Of a stretch of 64,000 nt of DNA, positions 39,471 through 51,900 are shown in pieces (the first letter of the stretch is position 1; each line of letters begins with the position of its first letter). The notes beneath the pieces were generated by a model. That model saw nothing but the letters and a program-made list of their open reading frames with translations, ran no database searches and was not told the origin of the DNA. Origin of the DNA: Atopsyche davidsoni (taxonomy: Eukaryota > Arthropoda > Insecta > Trichoptera > Hydrobiosidae); the NCBI GenBank assembly GCA_022113835.1, contig JAILWY010000010.1:6101501-6165500 (forward strand). Reading direction: 5' to 3'. Made by a program: the position numbers and the translations under genes.

Positions 39471-42246
39471 AGTATGACTTTTTATTCGATAAACGGTTTT
39501 TATATCTGCAAAGAAAGAATTTTTGTGGTGTATTCGACGGCGTGAAAATGCATATTTTATTAAATTTGTTATTTTAGGAGGAAAAATTGATCACTTGTTT
39601 ACGAATCATTACGTTTTTTTTTTTTTTGCAAAAAAGGATTAATTTGATTATTTTGCAAAACGTAATCAGTTAAAAACTTATCGATTCGATTCGGTCGTTT
39701 TGATTGTTTACTATATAAAGATATTCCAAAAAAATTAAAAATATAGGAGAGTGCATAATCATTTAAAGGTCAATGAATCTGTTGTTTATCTAAAGAAAAT
39801 ACTTGTTAGATTTTTTAAAAGTTAAGACAAAGTGACATTTACGTAAAAGGCATATTAAAATTCATGGAAAACCTGAATCTGTACACGCTTCATTTCTTTC
39901 AATTGGGATTTTTTAAAAAGTCGTCGCAGTACAGCGTGATGTTGTGATAACCAACAAATGCATCAAAAAAGTAAAAAAGTTTAAAGACAAAACAAAGGCC
40001 TGGCTCTGGGACGACGAACCCTTCATCAATGGCGGACTGGCAGGCGGGGCTGGCCCCGGCGGACGTGGATTTTCCATCAGCTCAATTGGATAAATGTGAA
40101 CCGGGCTTCGGTGAGAGATGAAGCTGCCGTCGCGGGGAATAACCTCTTAGTGGGTGAGCCTCCCCGCGCCGGTGTTTTATCAGTCGTGAAAAACATTTTC
40201 CGAACAATAAATAAAATTTTCAAACAACTTAATGATTATATTCGTGAGTTTTAAAGCTTCGAGACGTGCATTCAAAAGAAATGTTTCTTTGTTTAATTTT
40301 ACACAAACTGGTTGTTAAAGTTTTTTTTGCATTTTGATAATTTCGTTTGTGTTTTGAGACTCAGTTGCTTTACCCGGAAGCACTTGTTGTGCATAATATA
40401 TAACTGAATTTTAAACATCGTGTTTATCTACTTAGATTTTTAGAATAAAAAGGTGTTAATTGCTACGGAATACAAAGTACAATATAACTCTAACAGTAAT
40501 ACAAAATTACCTTAAAATTTTCCAATGTCGTACGGATAAATTATGTTATATAAACGCTCTCAAAGCAGAGCCTTTAGCATCACTCACTGATGGGTGTACT
40601 TATTCTAGCGAAATTAAAGCAAATTTTAATTACTTCTTATAAAAAATGACATGGTAAATAGTTTAAAGCCCCGGCGAGTCTCGGCCGCGAGCGATTAGTC
40701 AACCCTGGCGGGGAAAAGATCGCGCCGGACGTTCAATGCGGTATTCGCCGGTATAACTTTGCGAAGTCATCGCTTCTATGGCTTATTGTTTTGGCCGTTT
40801 TGCACCCATCGAAAGCACCTGAAAGTTCTCCTGATTCAAGCCCATGAAATAGTCCACTTCATTATTACAGAGAGTAATTCTTTTCGGGATTTATAAGGGG
40901 CTATTGTATAATTTTATGTGGTTTACTGTTAATTAATATAAATTAATTTGATATTGACTTTGTTACGAAATCAACTGGGTTTGTTTCGAAAATGACTTAG
41001 TTTGTATAAACGATAAAATTACTGCCATTGTTATTTGTAATCTTAAAAGGTTGTATGCTGTACTGTAGTAGTTTGGTATATTTGATGTTTAAAAATCATT
41101 TTTCTCTGCTGTGGATTGCATTATTCGTAGCGCATCCGATTAATCAATATTATTAAAAAATACATATTTTATAAAATTCAGTATTTTTTTCACGTTATTA
41201 TAATTTGATTTATTTTACGTTGATAAAATATATTTTTCTTACGGTTTAAATTTGATATATTAATTTACTTTATACATTTGTTGCATACATTTGACATGTA
41301 TGTGTATTTTCAATTCTATTATAAACAATACGATATTTTAATTAATGTGACTGTTAATAATGTGGTAGTAATATAATTAGGAGAACAATCGTAATTGTAC
41401 TTTGAAAAACGAGTAGAAAGTACTAATGATTGCAGCTGAAATAAACAATTGAGGTAATGAAATATGATTCTCGAAAAACAGCCCAACTTTTAGGGAGATT
41501 ATTATTTATAAACAAACATGAGGTTATTTCATTTCTAGTTAGCCAAATGAAAACACAATAAACTGCTCATATTTATCAAAATTATGTAAGTTGAAATTTT
41601 GTTAGATTTTACCAACTACTCCAAATTTTTAAATTATATGCATCATAAACACAACCTTCTTTGATGTATTAAAACTTTTTATTTTCTGCAAAAATATCAG
41701 CGCGTTTTTTACCCAATACATGCAGTTTCGAATTGAATCTATAGATTTTTTTTCAATAACGAAATCACATTTTCAGTCATGCACATGAACTATTATTATT
41801 TTTTGTTTGAAACATTTCATAGTTTACTTTTTGAATATAAAGAATTATCACTCAGATCAGAATCATATTACCGTCACTTAAATAAATTTTCTCTAAAAGT
41901 ATCCAATTAAATGTTATTTTTATTGTTCCTTTGTGAGACGACAATTATTTTTCACTGAATATTATCGACACAAAAATTATAAAGTTTTTTTTTTAATAAA
42001 AAATAAATAAACAAATTTTATTAGATACATAAAAGTGTGCGTTCATAATCGTACATCATTATATTATGAAGACCTTGAATTATGCGGAATTACTCTATGT
42101 ATGACTTTAAAAGTATGGACATTTTCTCATTTTTTTTTACTTTCAACCAGTATATTATTATCATATGACATGTTTGATTGATGTTTAGATTATTTCAAAA
42201 AACTGTTTTTATTGATTGGCTGATGTGAATATCTTAATTGGTATTA
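39471..42246. other. non-coding AT-rich block
   Basis: No gene recognised. A 14-base T run lies at 39,614-39,627 between short complements ATTACGTTTT and AAAACGTAAT. GC-richer patches at 39,990-40,170 and 40,665-40,870 lack coding or splice evidence. Confidence 0.5.
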
Positions 42247-42250
42247 AAAT

Positions 42251-42286
42251 TAGACGTACATCACAATAACTTGTGATGTACGTCTA
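42251..42286. repeat. perfect 16 bp palindrome, 4 nt loop
   Basis: TAGACGTACATCACAA (42,251-42,266) and its exact complement (42,271-42,286) flank TAAC. No target duplication is visible. Confidence 0.92.
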
Positions 42287-42489
42287 TGCAATTGTTACTC
42301 ACATGAATGACATAAGTACAAATTTAGAAGTATTAAGTATTATCGACATCATTTGCTGTACAAACCTTTCAATTGCCGTTTTTTAATAACAAGTCGCAAT
42401 AAATCAAATGAACTTCGTGCAACCATGCCAGACAGCTAAATATGAGAAAAATCCTTGTGATTTTATTTTTCTATTATTCCCTCGCACAG

Positions 42490-42650
42490 TTCAGATATAA
42501 TGGCGCGGCCTCGCCGAAGGAAGCCATCACAATAAACGAGCAGCGAGATCAAATGTTAATTGGCGTGTGACGTCACAATAAATATTGAAACAATGTTCCG
42601 ATATTTCTCTCCGCGCTCGGGCCGGAAATGCAGGCCGGCATTAGAATAGT
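42490..42650. promoter_or_regulatory. GC-rich island with palindromic CRE and the GATCAAATGTTAATT element
   Basis: The island contains GATCAAATGTTAATT at 42,547-42,561, shared with the island at 25,477, followed 6 bp later by TGACGTCA (42,568-42,575), the full palindromic CREB/ATF consensus. GC-rich flanks are present on both sides. This is a good candidate for an intronic enhancer, on motif evidence only. Confidence 0.4.
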
Positions 42651-45600
42651 CCCAATTAAAAGTTAATTTAGATTCACTTTATAATTTGTGCGTCATTAGT
42701 ATCGTTTGGAATTTGAATAACCACTCATCAGTTTGATATAATAATATAATTTGCCTTTTTTTATTTCAAATGCTCAATTTTTAACAATAAAATTTTTATG
42801 TTAATATTTGCATTTGTCAGTAACTATCTTACTGTCATAATATTTTTGGGAATGAATAATTAATTTCGATTCAAAGTTTGAAAAACATATTTATAAATAT
42901 TTGATACGAGCACCTTAAATGTTTTATTCGTTGATTACAGTATTGAGTTAACCTCACGTATCATTAACTGTAAATTGGTATTTCTTGTCAATTAGGTACG
43001 ATAATTAGTTCGGAGACTGTTGATTGACCCGATAAGCCCGTGATATCTAATAATCAACGTGCGCTGTGCACCTAGTAAATATACTTGTCTAAACCATTTA
43101 GTGTGCATCTATAACGTTTTACTTTAAACATGTTTGAAATAACGACTTTTCCTATTATCATAAAAACAATATTTTAATAATACCCTAAATCTTTGTAATT
43201 TTTGTTATATTTTCATTTAATTTATATTTGACATATAAAACACTATTTTTATACTAGGTTTTTAGTGCTGTTATGACCTTTCTTTTTATTATTTAGATTC
43301 CATTTTCAAGATATTTTTCTTTGTGTTTTTCCGTAATTTCTTTTTATGTAAAAATTAAATTATATCCCGCCATTAGAGCAGTCAACAATATCACGTTTTT
43401 GTGATACTGCGTACAAGGCGATCGATTTAATTAATATTTCTACACACGCTACGTTTCGGGTTGACGCGGTTGAAGTGGTGCTGAAAATAGGGGTTGTAAA
43501 ATATTTTTGACAAGATATGTAAATTGAAAAATGTTCGAAAGGTATTGCAACTTAACTGCGAAAAGCACTCCCAGAAATGGTTCTCGTTCTTTATTTTATG
43601 CGTTATGTGTAACTCTCCTCAGGAGAGCAATAAATATTTTTTTTATCTTCGTGCCCCTATCAATAAGAAAACAAACATCGCATCTTCATAAGGTCTTCTC
43701 AAACGCACGCACTTACTCCTTTCGAGATCCTATTAAGAATTCGTTAGATCAAATACAAGATGTGTGCGATGTTGCCATGCCCCGGCGACAGTGGCAATGA
43801 GCGTGAATTCTATGTTTTTTTGTTTATTTTTTCATTTAATATAATGCAGTTGCAATAAATGAGATAACTGCAAACACAAAAAAAATCAGTATCTAATATA
43901 TTTAAAACACCATTAATTGTAAAGTTGCTGCCAATGAATGTGATGTGCACATGAAAATATGACATTCATATGTATTTATTTTTATTTTTTCGAATCTCAG
44001 TGGATATCTAAAACTGACGAACTCTAAGTCTCAGATTTGGCAGAATATACAATAAATAAATTAAACATAAACAAAGTCATAGTTAAGATGATTCAAAATC
44101 AAATGTAAGTTTTTTTTAATAATTATGATTGTTTTGTGCTATTTTTTGTTGAAAACACGGTACAGAAATTGCAATGGCGGCCACTGACGAAGACTGAATG
44201 TCCAATGCATGCGTGCATCTACTCGCTCAGATATACTATCCCATTGTTTGGATAAACCCCTTTGGCAATTGAAGCTACTATCGTAAACTAACAGTAATCC
44301 TTGCGTATGGACAGGACTTTGTTTCACTCTCCCCTTCAATACTGCAATACTGGACATTACACGTGGATATACGTCAATCCGTTCCATTACAAGTGACAAT
44401 ATACAGGGATCCACCATTATAGTATTTATAAATTCATATATGTATATAAATATATGCAAACATCATACATAAAATAATTGGTCAAATTGTCAATGGTGTA
44501 AATAAAATTACGACTTGCAAGTGTAAATTAGAAAAATAATACAAATCCATTCAGATAAACAAATTTAAAGAGCGGTTCATACAATGTGACAAGGCTTCAT
44601 GAAAAAATACGTTCTTTCATTAATAACCCCTAAATTTGTGTGATCAATAAAAAATAGAAAGCTTCCATGGCATTAAACCCTAGGCGGAAATTGTTAGAAC
44701 TCCATAGAACCCCTCCCTTGCTTTTCTCTGCCAGCTCCTATTCATAACACTTTATAAGGATTTTGTATAACCCAAATTTAATCGCGGTAAGACGCTTTCT
44801 ACTGGAATTTTGATGATAGGCTTCAATTTTGCTCTTAGATGGCAATAAATCAAATTTTTCAATCAACATACGAACAAACAACAGCTCAAAGCATCTGATT
44901 TCTTTTGTACCGAATTTAAAACTAAAACACGTTTATTTTCCGGAATCACTCCGCTCATAAAATTAGCTTATATTTCAGATGCCAGATTCCATTAGTACCC
45001 TGTTTAATTACAGAAACTCCTACAATGTGAAGTCGCGTGGAAATAATTCTGAAATTATATATTGGATATTTAGCTTCGTACGGTACACAGTGATTCAAAA
45101 TTGGTGGTATCTCCAAATAGGGAGAGATGCGAGCTATATTTAATGATGCCGACTCCCAGTAAATGTTTGAATTTCCATTGTAGAATATAGCAGTGTAAAT
45201 ATTTAAGTATGCACTTGAGCCTAGATGATTTGATTTTTCACCGTCAAAATTCTATCGTTATATATATTATGTGATGAATTAATCGTTATATACAAATATA
45301 ACGTGTAAATATAATAAATTGTATTTACATCATATGTATTGACAATTATCTCGATGTATTTATAAAAATGAAAACTTATAGTAAAGTTAAATACTTAGTC
45401 AACAACATAAATGCATAAACTGCAAACTTTTAAAACTCTAATAAATAAATTGATATTTGACATTTTAGATAATTTGATCTTATTTATAAGACGAGGCTTG
45501 ACCTTTTCGATCATTATATTGAATTGAATTGTTTTCCTACGAATAAAATCGTGCCAGGCTTTGGCTGTCTGTCCGGCATGTCTACTCCAGGACGGCAGCC

Positions 45601-47449
45601 CTTGGTTAATTAATTTGTAATCACCCCAGTGCAGAAGTCGAAACGTCGATCAATAGCCGCAACTTGACGTGGCCTAACACCCATGAAAATGAGTCCATTT
45701 TCACCCATCGCTTATTTACACGCTTGAACAGTGCTAAAAATACACGCCTCAGCCGTTCACTACAGGTCGGATAGTTTCTTGGAAAAACCAAATTATTTAC
45801 GAGCACGTGACTCTCGGTAGTAAAAATCCTTTCACTCTTATTAAAAAATTCTTCCGATACGTATGACAACATTCATTATTCTCTCTAGGCGACGATAAAG
45901 CTGGGGCCGTCTGTGCCGTGTCCCGCCGAGGAAAACATCTTTATTTATATTTGTTCTATGAGTGGTAGACGCTCATGCAGATAATTTAAACAAAGCACTC
46001 GCGCTTTTCTCCTAAGCAAAAAAAAATAAACCAGCGGTTTGATACAAACGAAGGCGGTAGTTTCAAGCTTCCATAGTCTCCAGAAGGTACTGAAATTTTT
46101 TTATAAATTTTTTAAACTATTGGTGATGGAGGAAATTCAACGATTCTCACTTAATTGAAAAAACTTATTATTCCGTCCGAACTACTCGAGATCCCATCTT
46201 GAAAAAGCAAGCGTGTTAACAATTGCACGACGAGGCATTGAAATATCTGAATTAGCTTTACCTTCAGAGCTTCTCGGGAAATCCCCACGCAGAAATTCTA
46301 GTCTCACCGACTTAGTCCGCTAATACGCGCATGATGTAAGGCAGGTAATAATCGAAACGAGACGGCTTTATTTAAAACAACCCCACCGTTTTAAATATGA
46401 ATTCCTCGTGTTTTTTTTTTATGGAACACATTAAACGTTATTAGTTAACATATTAAATTCTAAAAAAACTCCCCGTTTCCGCCTTAAATTTCTCTCGTTT
46501 TATTCACGCGGAGATAATAATTTAACAAAAATAATTACTAAATATTGCTTTTTTATTACTATTATGTTTAAATTTATTTTTGGATTAAAATTTAAATCTA
46601 TGATTTATATAATTAAACGTACAAGTAGCATGACTTTGCGTAAAATAAAACCTTTTTTAATTACGCATACGCGTTTTAAATCATATCAAAGAGAACTCAA
46701 ACACCATTGTATACTTTACGCTCAATAATTTTTTTTGTAATATTTATTTTGAAAATATACAATGAATATCACAATAAAAAAAACATTCATCCTAACTATA
46801 TCCGTAATTTAGTTTTCTTAATAATAAATATTGTTACTAAAATTGAACTAGACAATTTTTATTTTCTTATCGTAATATTAATGACGATGAAATACGATTT
46901 AATTTATTTAAACACAACATACAAATTCAAGCCATATCTGCGGAGTTATCAATGAATCAAATGTATTTATAAATTAATAATTAGTGTATATATTATTGAA
47001 TATGTTAATAGTTGTATTTACCATTAAATGCATACAAATCTGCCTCAAGGTGTAATGTGGTTAAATAAACAACAAATTCCGAGTACTCACAATGCGAGTC
47101 CGCGCCATTGAACAAGTCTCCCCTAGCGCAACGACATTTAAGACGTGGATGATAAAACTTCGTACAAGAATTTTCCAGAGTCAGACTTGTGATGCTTGGC
47201 CTAATTTATTTAATGCCTTGAGTTCGGGTGGTTTCGTATTTAGTTAAGAATATTCCGTTGGCTTATTGGGTTAGGTTTGGGATGGACCGTAGACTTTTGT
47301 TCATCACGAATAATTATATTCGTCACCACTTAGGTAATAAAATTTCATGTGTCGATACAAAACGGTTTTTTTTTTTTTTTTAAATAATTATATTAATACA
47401 AGATAGTGACTTTAGCACAGTTGATGCCGTAGAGCGACCTATTTTCTTT
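42651..47449. other. non-coding AT-rich block
   Basis: No gene recognised. GC-richer stretches occur at 44,150-44,400, 45,550-45,770 and 46,260-46,340. A 16-base T run lies at 47,366-47,381. Open frames are short and lack domains. Confidence 0.5.
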
Positions 47450-47730
47450 TTTCCATAACGATTTGTAATTCACAACGGGCTACACCCGGGTACTGAGCGG
47501 TGCGCGATTCTAATCCTCCGATGTGCATGTCGCGTATTATTTGTTTGTTGCGAACAAAACCCTCGAGGGAGAAACTTTCCCAGAGTACATCTTCGGAAAA
47601 GCAAATTTTTACGCAATGTTCTAGTCCCTTCCTTGGCGGGGGCCGAGCCGGAGCAGCCGTCCCGCTCTGGCGCACGCCTCGCCCGCGGCACGCACGGTCG
47701 CGGCACACTCCTTTATACGTCAACACAACG
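47450..47730. other. GC-rich island
   Basis: GC-rich DNA peaks at 47,630-47,705 (GGCGGGGGCCGAGCCGGAGC). Overlapping open frames on both strands are Arg/Pro-rich and are typical of GC-rich non-coding DNA. No splice pairing was recognised. Confidence 0.3.
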
Positions 47731-48569
47731 GCGATCAATACTCGGAACTAAGGCGAAACGAGAAACCTAATTCTCTACTAAAAATTATATCGTACAATTA
47801 TATTCTGCACAAAATGTTAAAAGTGTCTGAAATGCGTGCGCTCAAAAAAAAAATATGCTCGACTCAACGGCGCTGTTTCTAAAGTACCGTCGCATTATCT
47901 ATTAGCAAATAATTTTTTTTTCAAATTGACCAAAAACGCCCGTCTCCTTAAATGTTTGCACTGAGATAAATTTTTATTTTGATAATATTTTTGCAAAAAT
48001 TGTTTAGTTTAAATTATTCAATAAATAATTATTAATATTAAGACTTTGCATACGTTAGAGCACTTATTTTTTTAACTTATATCTACAATAACAGATGTGA
48101 TAAAATATAACATAATTAATGTTCTCTTTCGATGTTGGTTGAAGGTTTAAAATATGTTACGTTTTATTAGTATACTTTCGTACAGTTACAAAAGGAAGAA
48201 TATTTTACAAATCAACAACTGAAAGACTCAAAGAAAAGATTAAATTGAATAGCTTTTTTACCATATCAATTACTTAAGGCTCCGATATCAAATCAATATT
48301 TTTTTCATCACGTTAAAAAATAATCCGAAATTACTTTTGTTTTATTTTGTACATTTTATTAAATTTCTTCGAGCTCGAGTTTTCGTCTTTTCTTGTTTTC
48401 AAAAATTAATTAAAAAAACCCCACCGGCTTATTTACCGAAATACAAAATCAGGTGTTACATGTTCACATTGTTTGTATTATAGAAGAAATCTTAGATATT
48501 TTACGATTTTATTTCCTTTTGGAAATTTGATGAAATGCCAATGTTGAGTTGCAAATAAATATAATTGCT

Positions 48570-48960
48570 GAAGGGCTCACGGCGGCTATGGCGTAGAAAC
48601 TGTGCAAGTGCGGCCTCCGTGTATCACAAGCTGTGACCGCAAGACCCGGGGACGTCCGAGCAATGACCCTTTCCGGGGTTTTCCGACACGGCCAGGATCC
48701 CGGCCGGCGCAAACAGCACACCGAGTCCCGATCGGCTGCATCTCTGATATAAATAAATGTATGAAATCACGCGGGAATACCGACTGCGCTTCAGCCCACG
48801 TATGAACAAATACAAAATTTAATTCAAATACACTAATATGCCCCTGCGTGCGCCACAGGCGGACGCAATCGTTCACGCGCCCCCGCACAAAGCACCCCTG
48901 GCACAGAGAGCGCCGATTCCGCAGTGGACCCCGACACAGTGCGCCGTGAATATTAAACCT
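48570..48960. other. GC-rich island, the largest in the upstream region
   Basis: Nearly 400 bp of elevated GC including CGGGGACGTCCG, CCAGGATCCCGGCCGG and CGCCCCCGCACA. All strands and frames have only short open frames without known domains. It may be a CpG-type promoter or enhancer, but no initiation motif is clear. Confidence 0.3.
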
Positions 48961-51900
48961 CTGTTTATTTTGTTATTAACATGACATGGGTATTCAACAA
49001 AATGATAAAAAACCCAAAAAGTATTTTTTTTTGATAATGTTACTCATTTGATCATTGCTACCCAAACGAGAAGCTTTGTAAATGTCTATACTACTCTATT
49101 AGAATACGATGTTACAAGTACTCAAGTAGTTTGAATTAACACGGAATATAGATTGTTGATTGTCCGAATTTTCCCATATTCAGCATTTGCCACAAGTTAG
49201 GAAACTGGATCAGAAATAAAACGATTAAAAATCAAATTTATGAATATTTTTAAAAAAAAATACAGGATACGCAATTTTTTATTTGTGAAAACTCTTTGTC
49301 TAAAATTGTGCGCACTCCGTTTGCCCGTCACAATTTTACTCTGCAATTAAAAATTCAATAGGCCGATGTTCACGTAGTATGTAGATTATTTGAAACAAAA
49401 ACGCTTTTTTAATTGAAAAAACTTGTTTTTTAATAAATCTATAGATTTTTTAATTAAATTAAAACGCCTCGGTTGATGACACTTTTATCAAAGCGGTTAA
49501 TTCAAAGTAAAATAGACATAAACAAACGGTGGTATCCAGAGGGTTGGGAAAATTGGAAATTTTGATGGCAATTATAGTTTGCCACCGACAGTCGACCGTT
49601 TCACACGGGCTTTATATTTGACATGTTAAAATGAATATGTGAATACTCGTTGGTAAATCGGGGATAACTAATCTTTTGAAAGGTAAATACAATGCTAGTA
49701 ATAACTCCAAACTAAATGTGAACAAGTAATGATTTACACTTTACTGCAGCTTATGCTATTTGTGGAAAAATAATCACTACTGTATAATTTTTATTTCTGG
49801 GTTTTGTCATTCATTTTTATGCAATCTATCATAAAAATCACATTATTCTTTGGCACAGGTAGGCGAAACGGAATACGAGACCCCCTCGCGGTGCGCTGGG
49901 TTTTTTAATCCCTTCAGCGCCGTCACCGCAACAAAGCTACGCGAATAAATCTGGCTCTTGACTGAATGTCGATATTAATATCTTTCAAGAGGCGATGTTT
50001 TGATTAATCCCCGATATTCCTTTTTACGATAAAATAATTTTCATAAACTGATTTCGAACAGAATACTTTGCTGGTTTAAATGCGAAAATGAAATCAATAC
50101 TTCCTTTTCGTGTGTTTTAAGGTTACAAAGCAAATTCTACTAAAATAAAATTAAAAAACGCAGTGATTTTCTTAGTATGTTAGGCGTTTATCCGAGATCC
50201 TCTCTCACAGTCTGCGCGATCATCGGGCTTAAGCCGGCATTCTAAGACATTTTTATTATCGAAGTCAATGGATTGCGATCAAGTCGTTCTTCTCGACCTT
50301 TCAGATCTTAGGAAATACAAAAGTCCGCTTAATCAATATATCTTCCGGTAATGTGTTCAAAGTATCCAAGCACTGCTTAAATATATAATATCCGAGTACC
50401 GCTTAACTTCGAAATTTCGGACTATCATATATTTCGAGATTTGTCACTTAACAATTGATAAACGAAACTCGAAAAAATCGTACAGTATTTTTAATTTTTT
50501 TTTAGTTGAAAATAAGTATTTGTATCTTGTAAGCTTCTCTTAACACGAGTGGCGCATCGAGAAGGTATTTGTCGTGTAATTGGGGTTATGAGTAATTCCA
50601 GAGAGGTCAATGTAAGTAAATTAAGGTCACGTAGGTGACGGGATCGTTGCCTCATTATGGCTATTATTACGAAGAGTGATTCACACCCTGGTCATTTCAG
50701 TGTTTCAAACACGGTAACCGTAAAACTCCGCAAATAATAAACCGACATTTAGCTATTAATGTTATTTTGCTTTCCGTAATTCTATTGTATACTATGATAC
50801 TTCATAAACGTTACCGACTGTATTGATACTATGCTGTATCTTATAAACGTTATACAGTTTAATAACTAATTATTAAAAAAAAATACTCTGTTCACTTAAC
50901 ATTGTTGACATTATTATTTCAAATTTATTATTATTATTAGTAAGTGGGTTTTTTAAATAAAAATTAGACGAATATTTTACATGAATTCATGCCATCAAAT
51001 GCAAGTAAACTGGTAAATATTTTTTTGCACATTCTCATAACTAACTTCAGATTGTGTCACATAAAGTGTCGAAATATTCTAAAAATGTGAATTAATTATC
51101 AGGGCTTGTTTTCTAGAGATTCTGAAATATCTTAAATTTATCTTAGGTAGTTGCCCGTGTAATTCAAAATTCTAGAACTAGTTAGTTATACCGAATTCCA
51201 TTTTAATGTTAACATGTTATTATAATATCCGTAGACGAATTCTCCAATGAATTCCATACAACATAGCAATACACGTTCTACATACATACTCGTATATAAC
51301 CTTTGTCAAATGCCGTACACATAAGCGGAACTTGTACTTCTCGGGAGTATTATAATAATACATAAACACTATATCATAATTTTAATATGAAATACGAATA
51401 CTCTGTTTTATTACTGACCACATTTGTAAAACATCCTATCTTGAGTAAACCGATTGAGAAATCTAAACATCCCTCTGAAGTTGAGAACCACAATCGTGAG
51501 AAGCGAGTCACTAAAGAAATATTTATTTCATATTTTTCATGAAAATTTCGAATCTTTGAAACGAATGAAATACATCTAAAAGAAACTCATTTCAAAGTCC
51601 TATAGCGACATTTAAAAACATCTCTGGGAATTATTCCGTCTGATGAAATTTAGTCTCAATAACATGCCGGTGGTCGCTGAGTGTGGAGCGTGTCAGGCGA
51701 GCGACAGGCAAGGGAATCAAAGACGAATCTCTTCAGAACAGAGTATTAGGTAGAGATGGTAATAGAAACTCAGCAAACACGTTTTATTTCGTGAAACCGA
51801 ACTGTGATTTCTCAGATCAATAATGTTCTCCGATCTAGTAGTGCATTTTTTAATATTGCTGAACGTGAATTCAGTGACGAATCTTAACCAACGTAAAGTA

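Noticed and set aside
48509..48888. Overlapping 60-100 codon frames on both strands
   Set aside because: Expected from a GC-rich island; none shows a domain, and they compete with each other.
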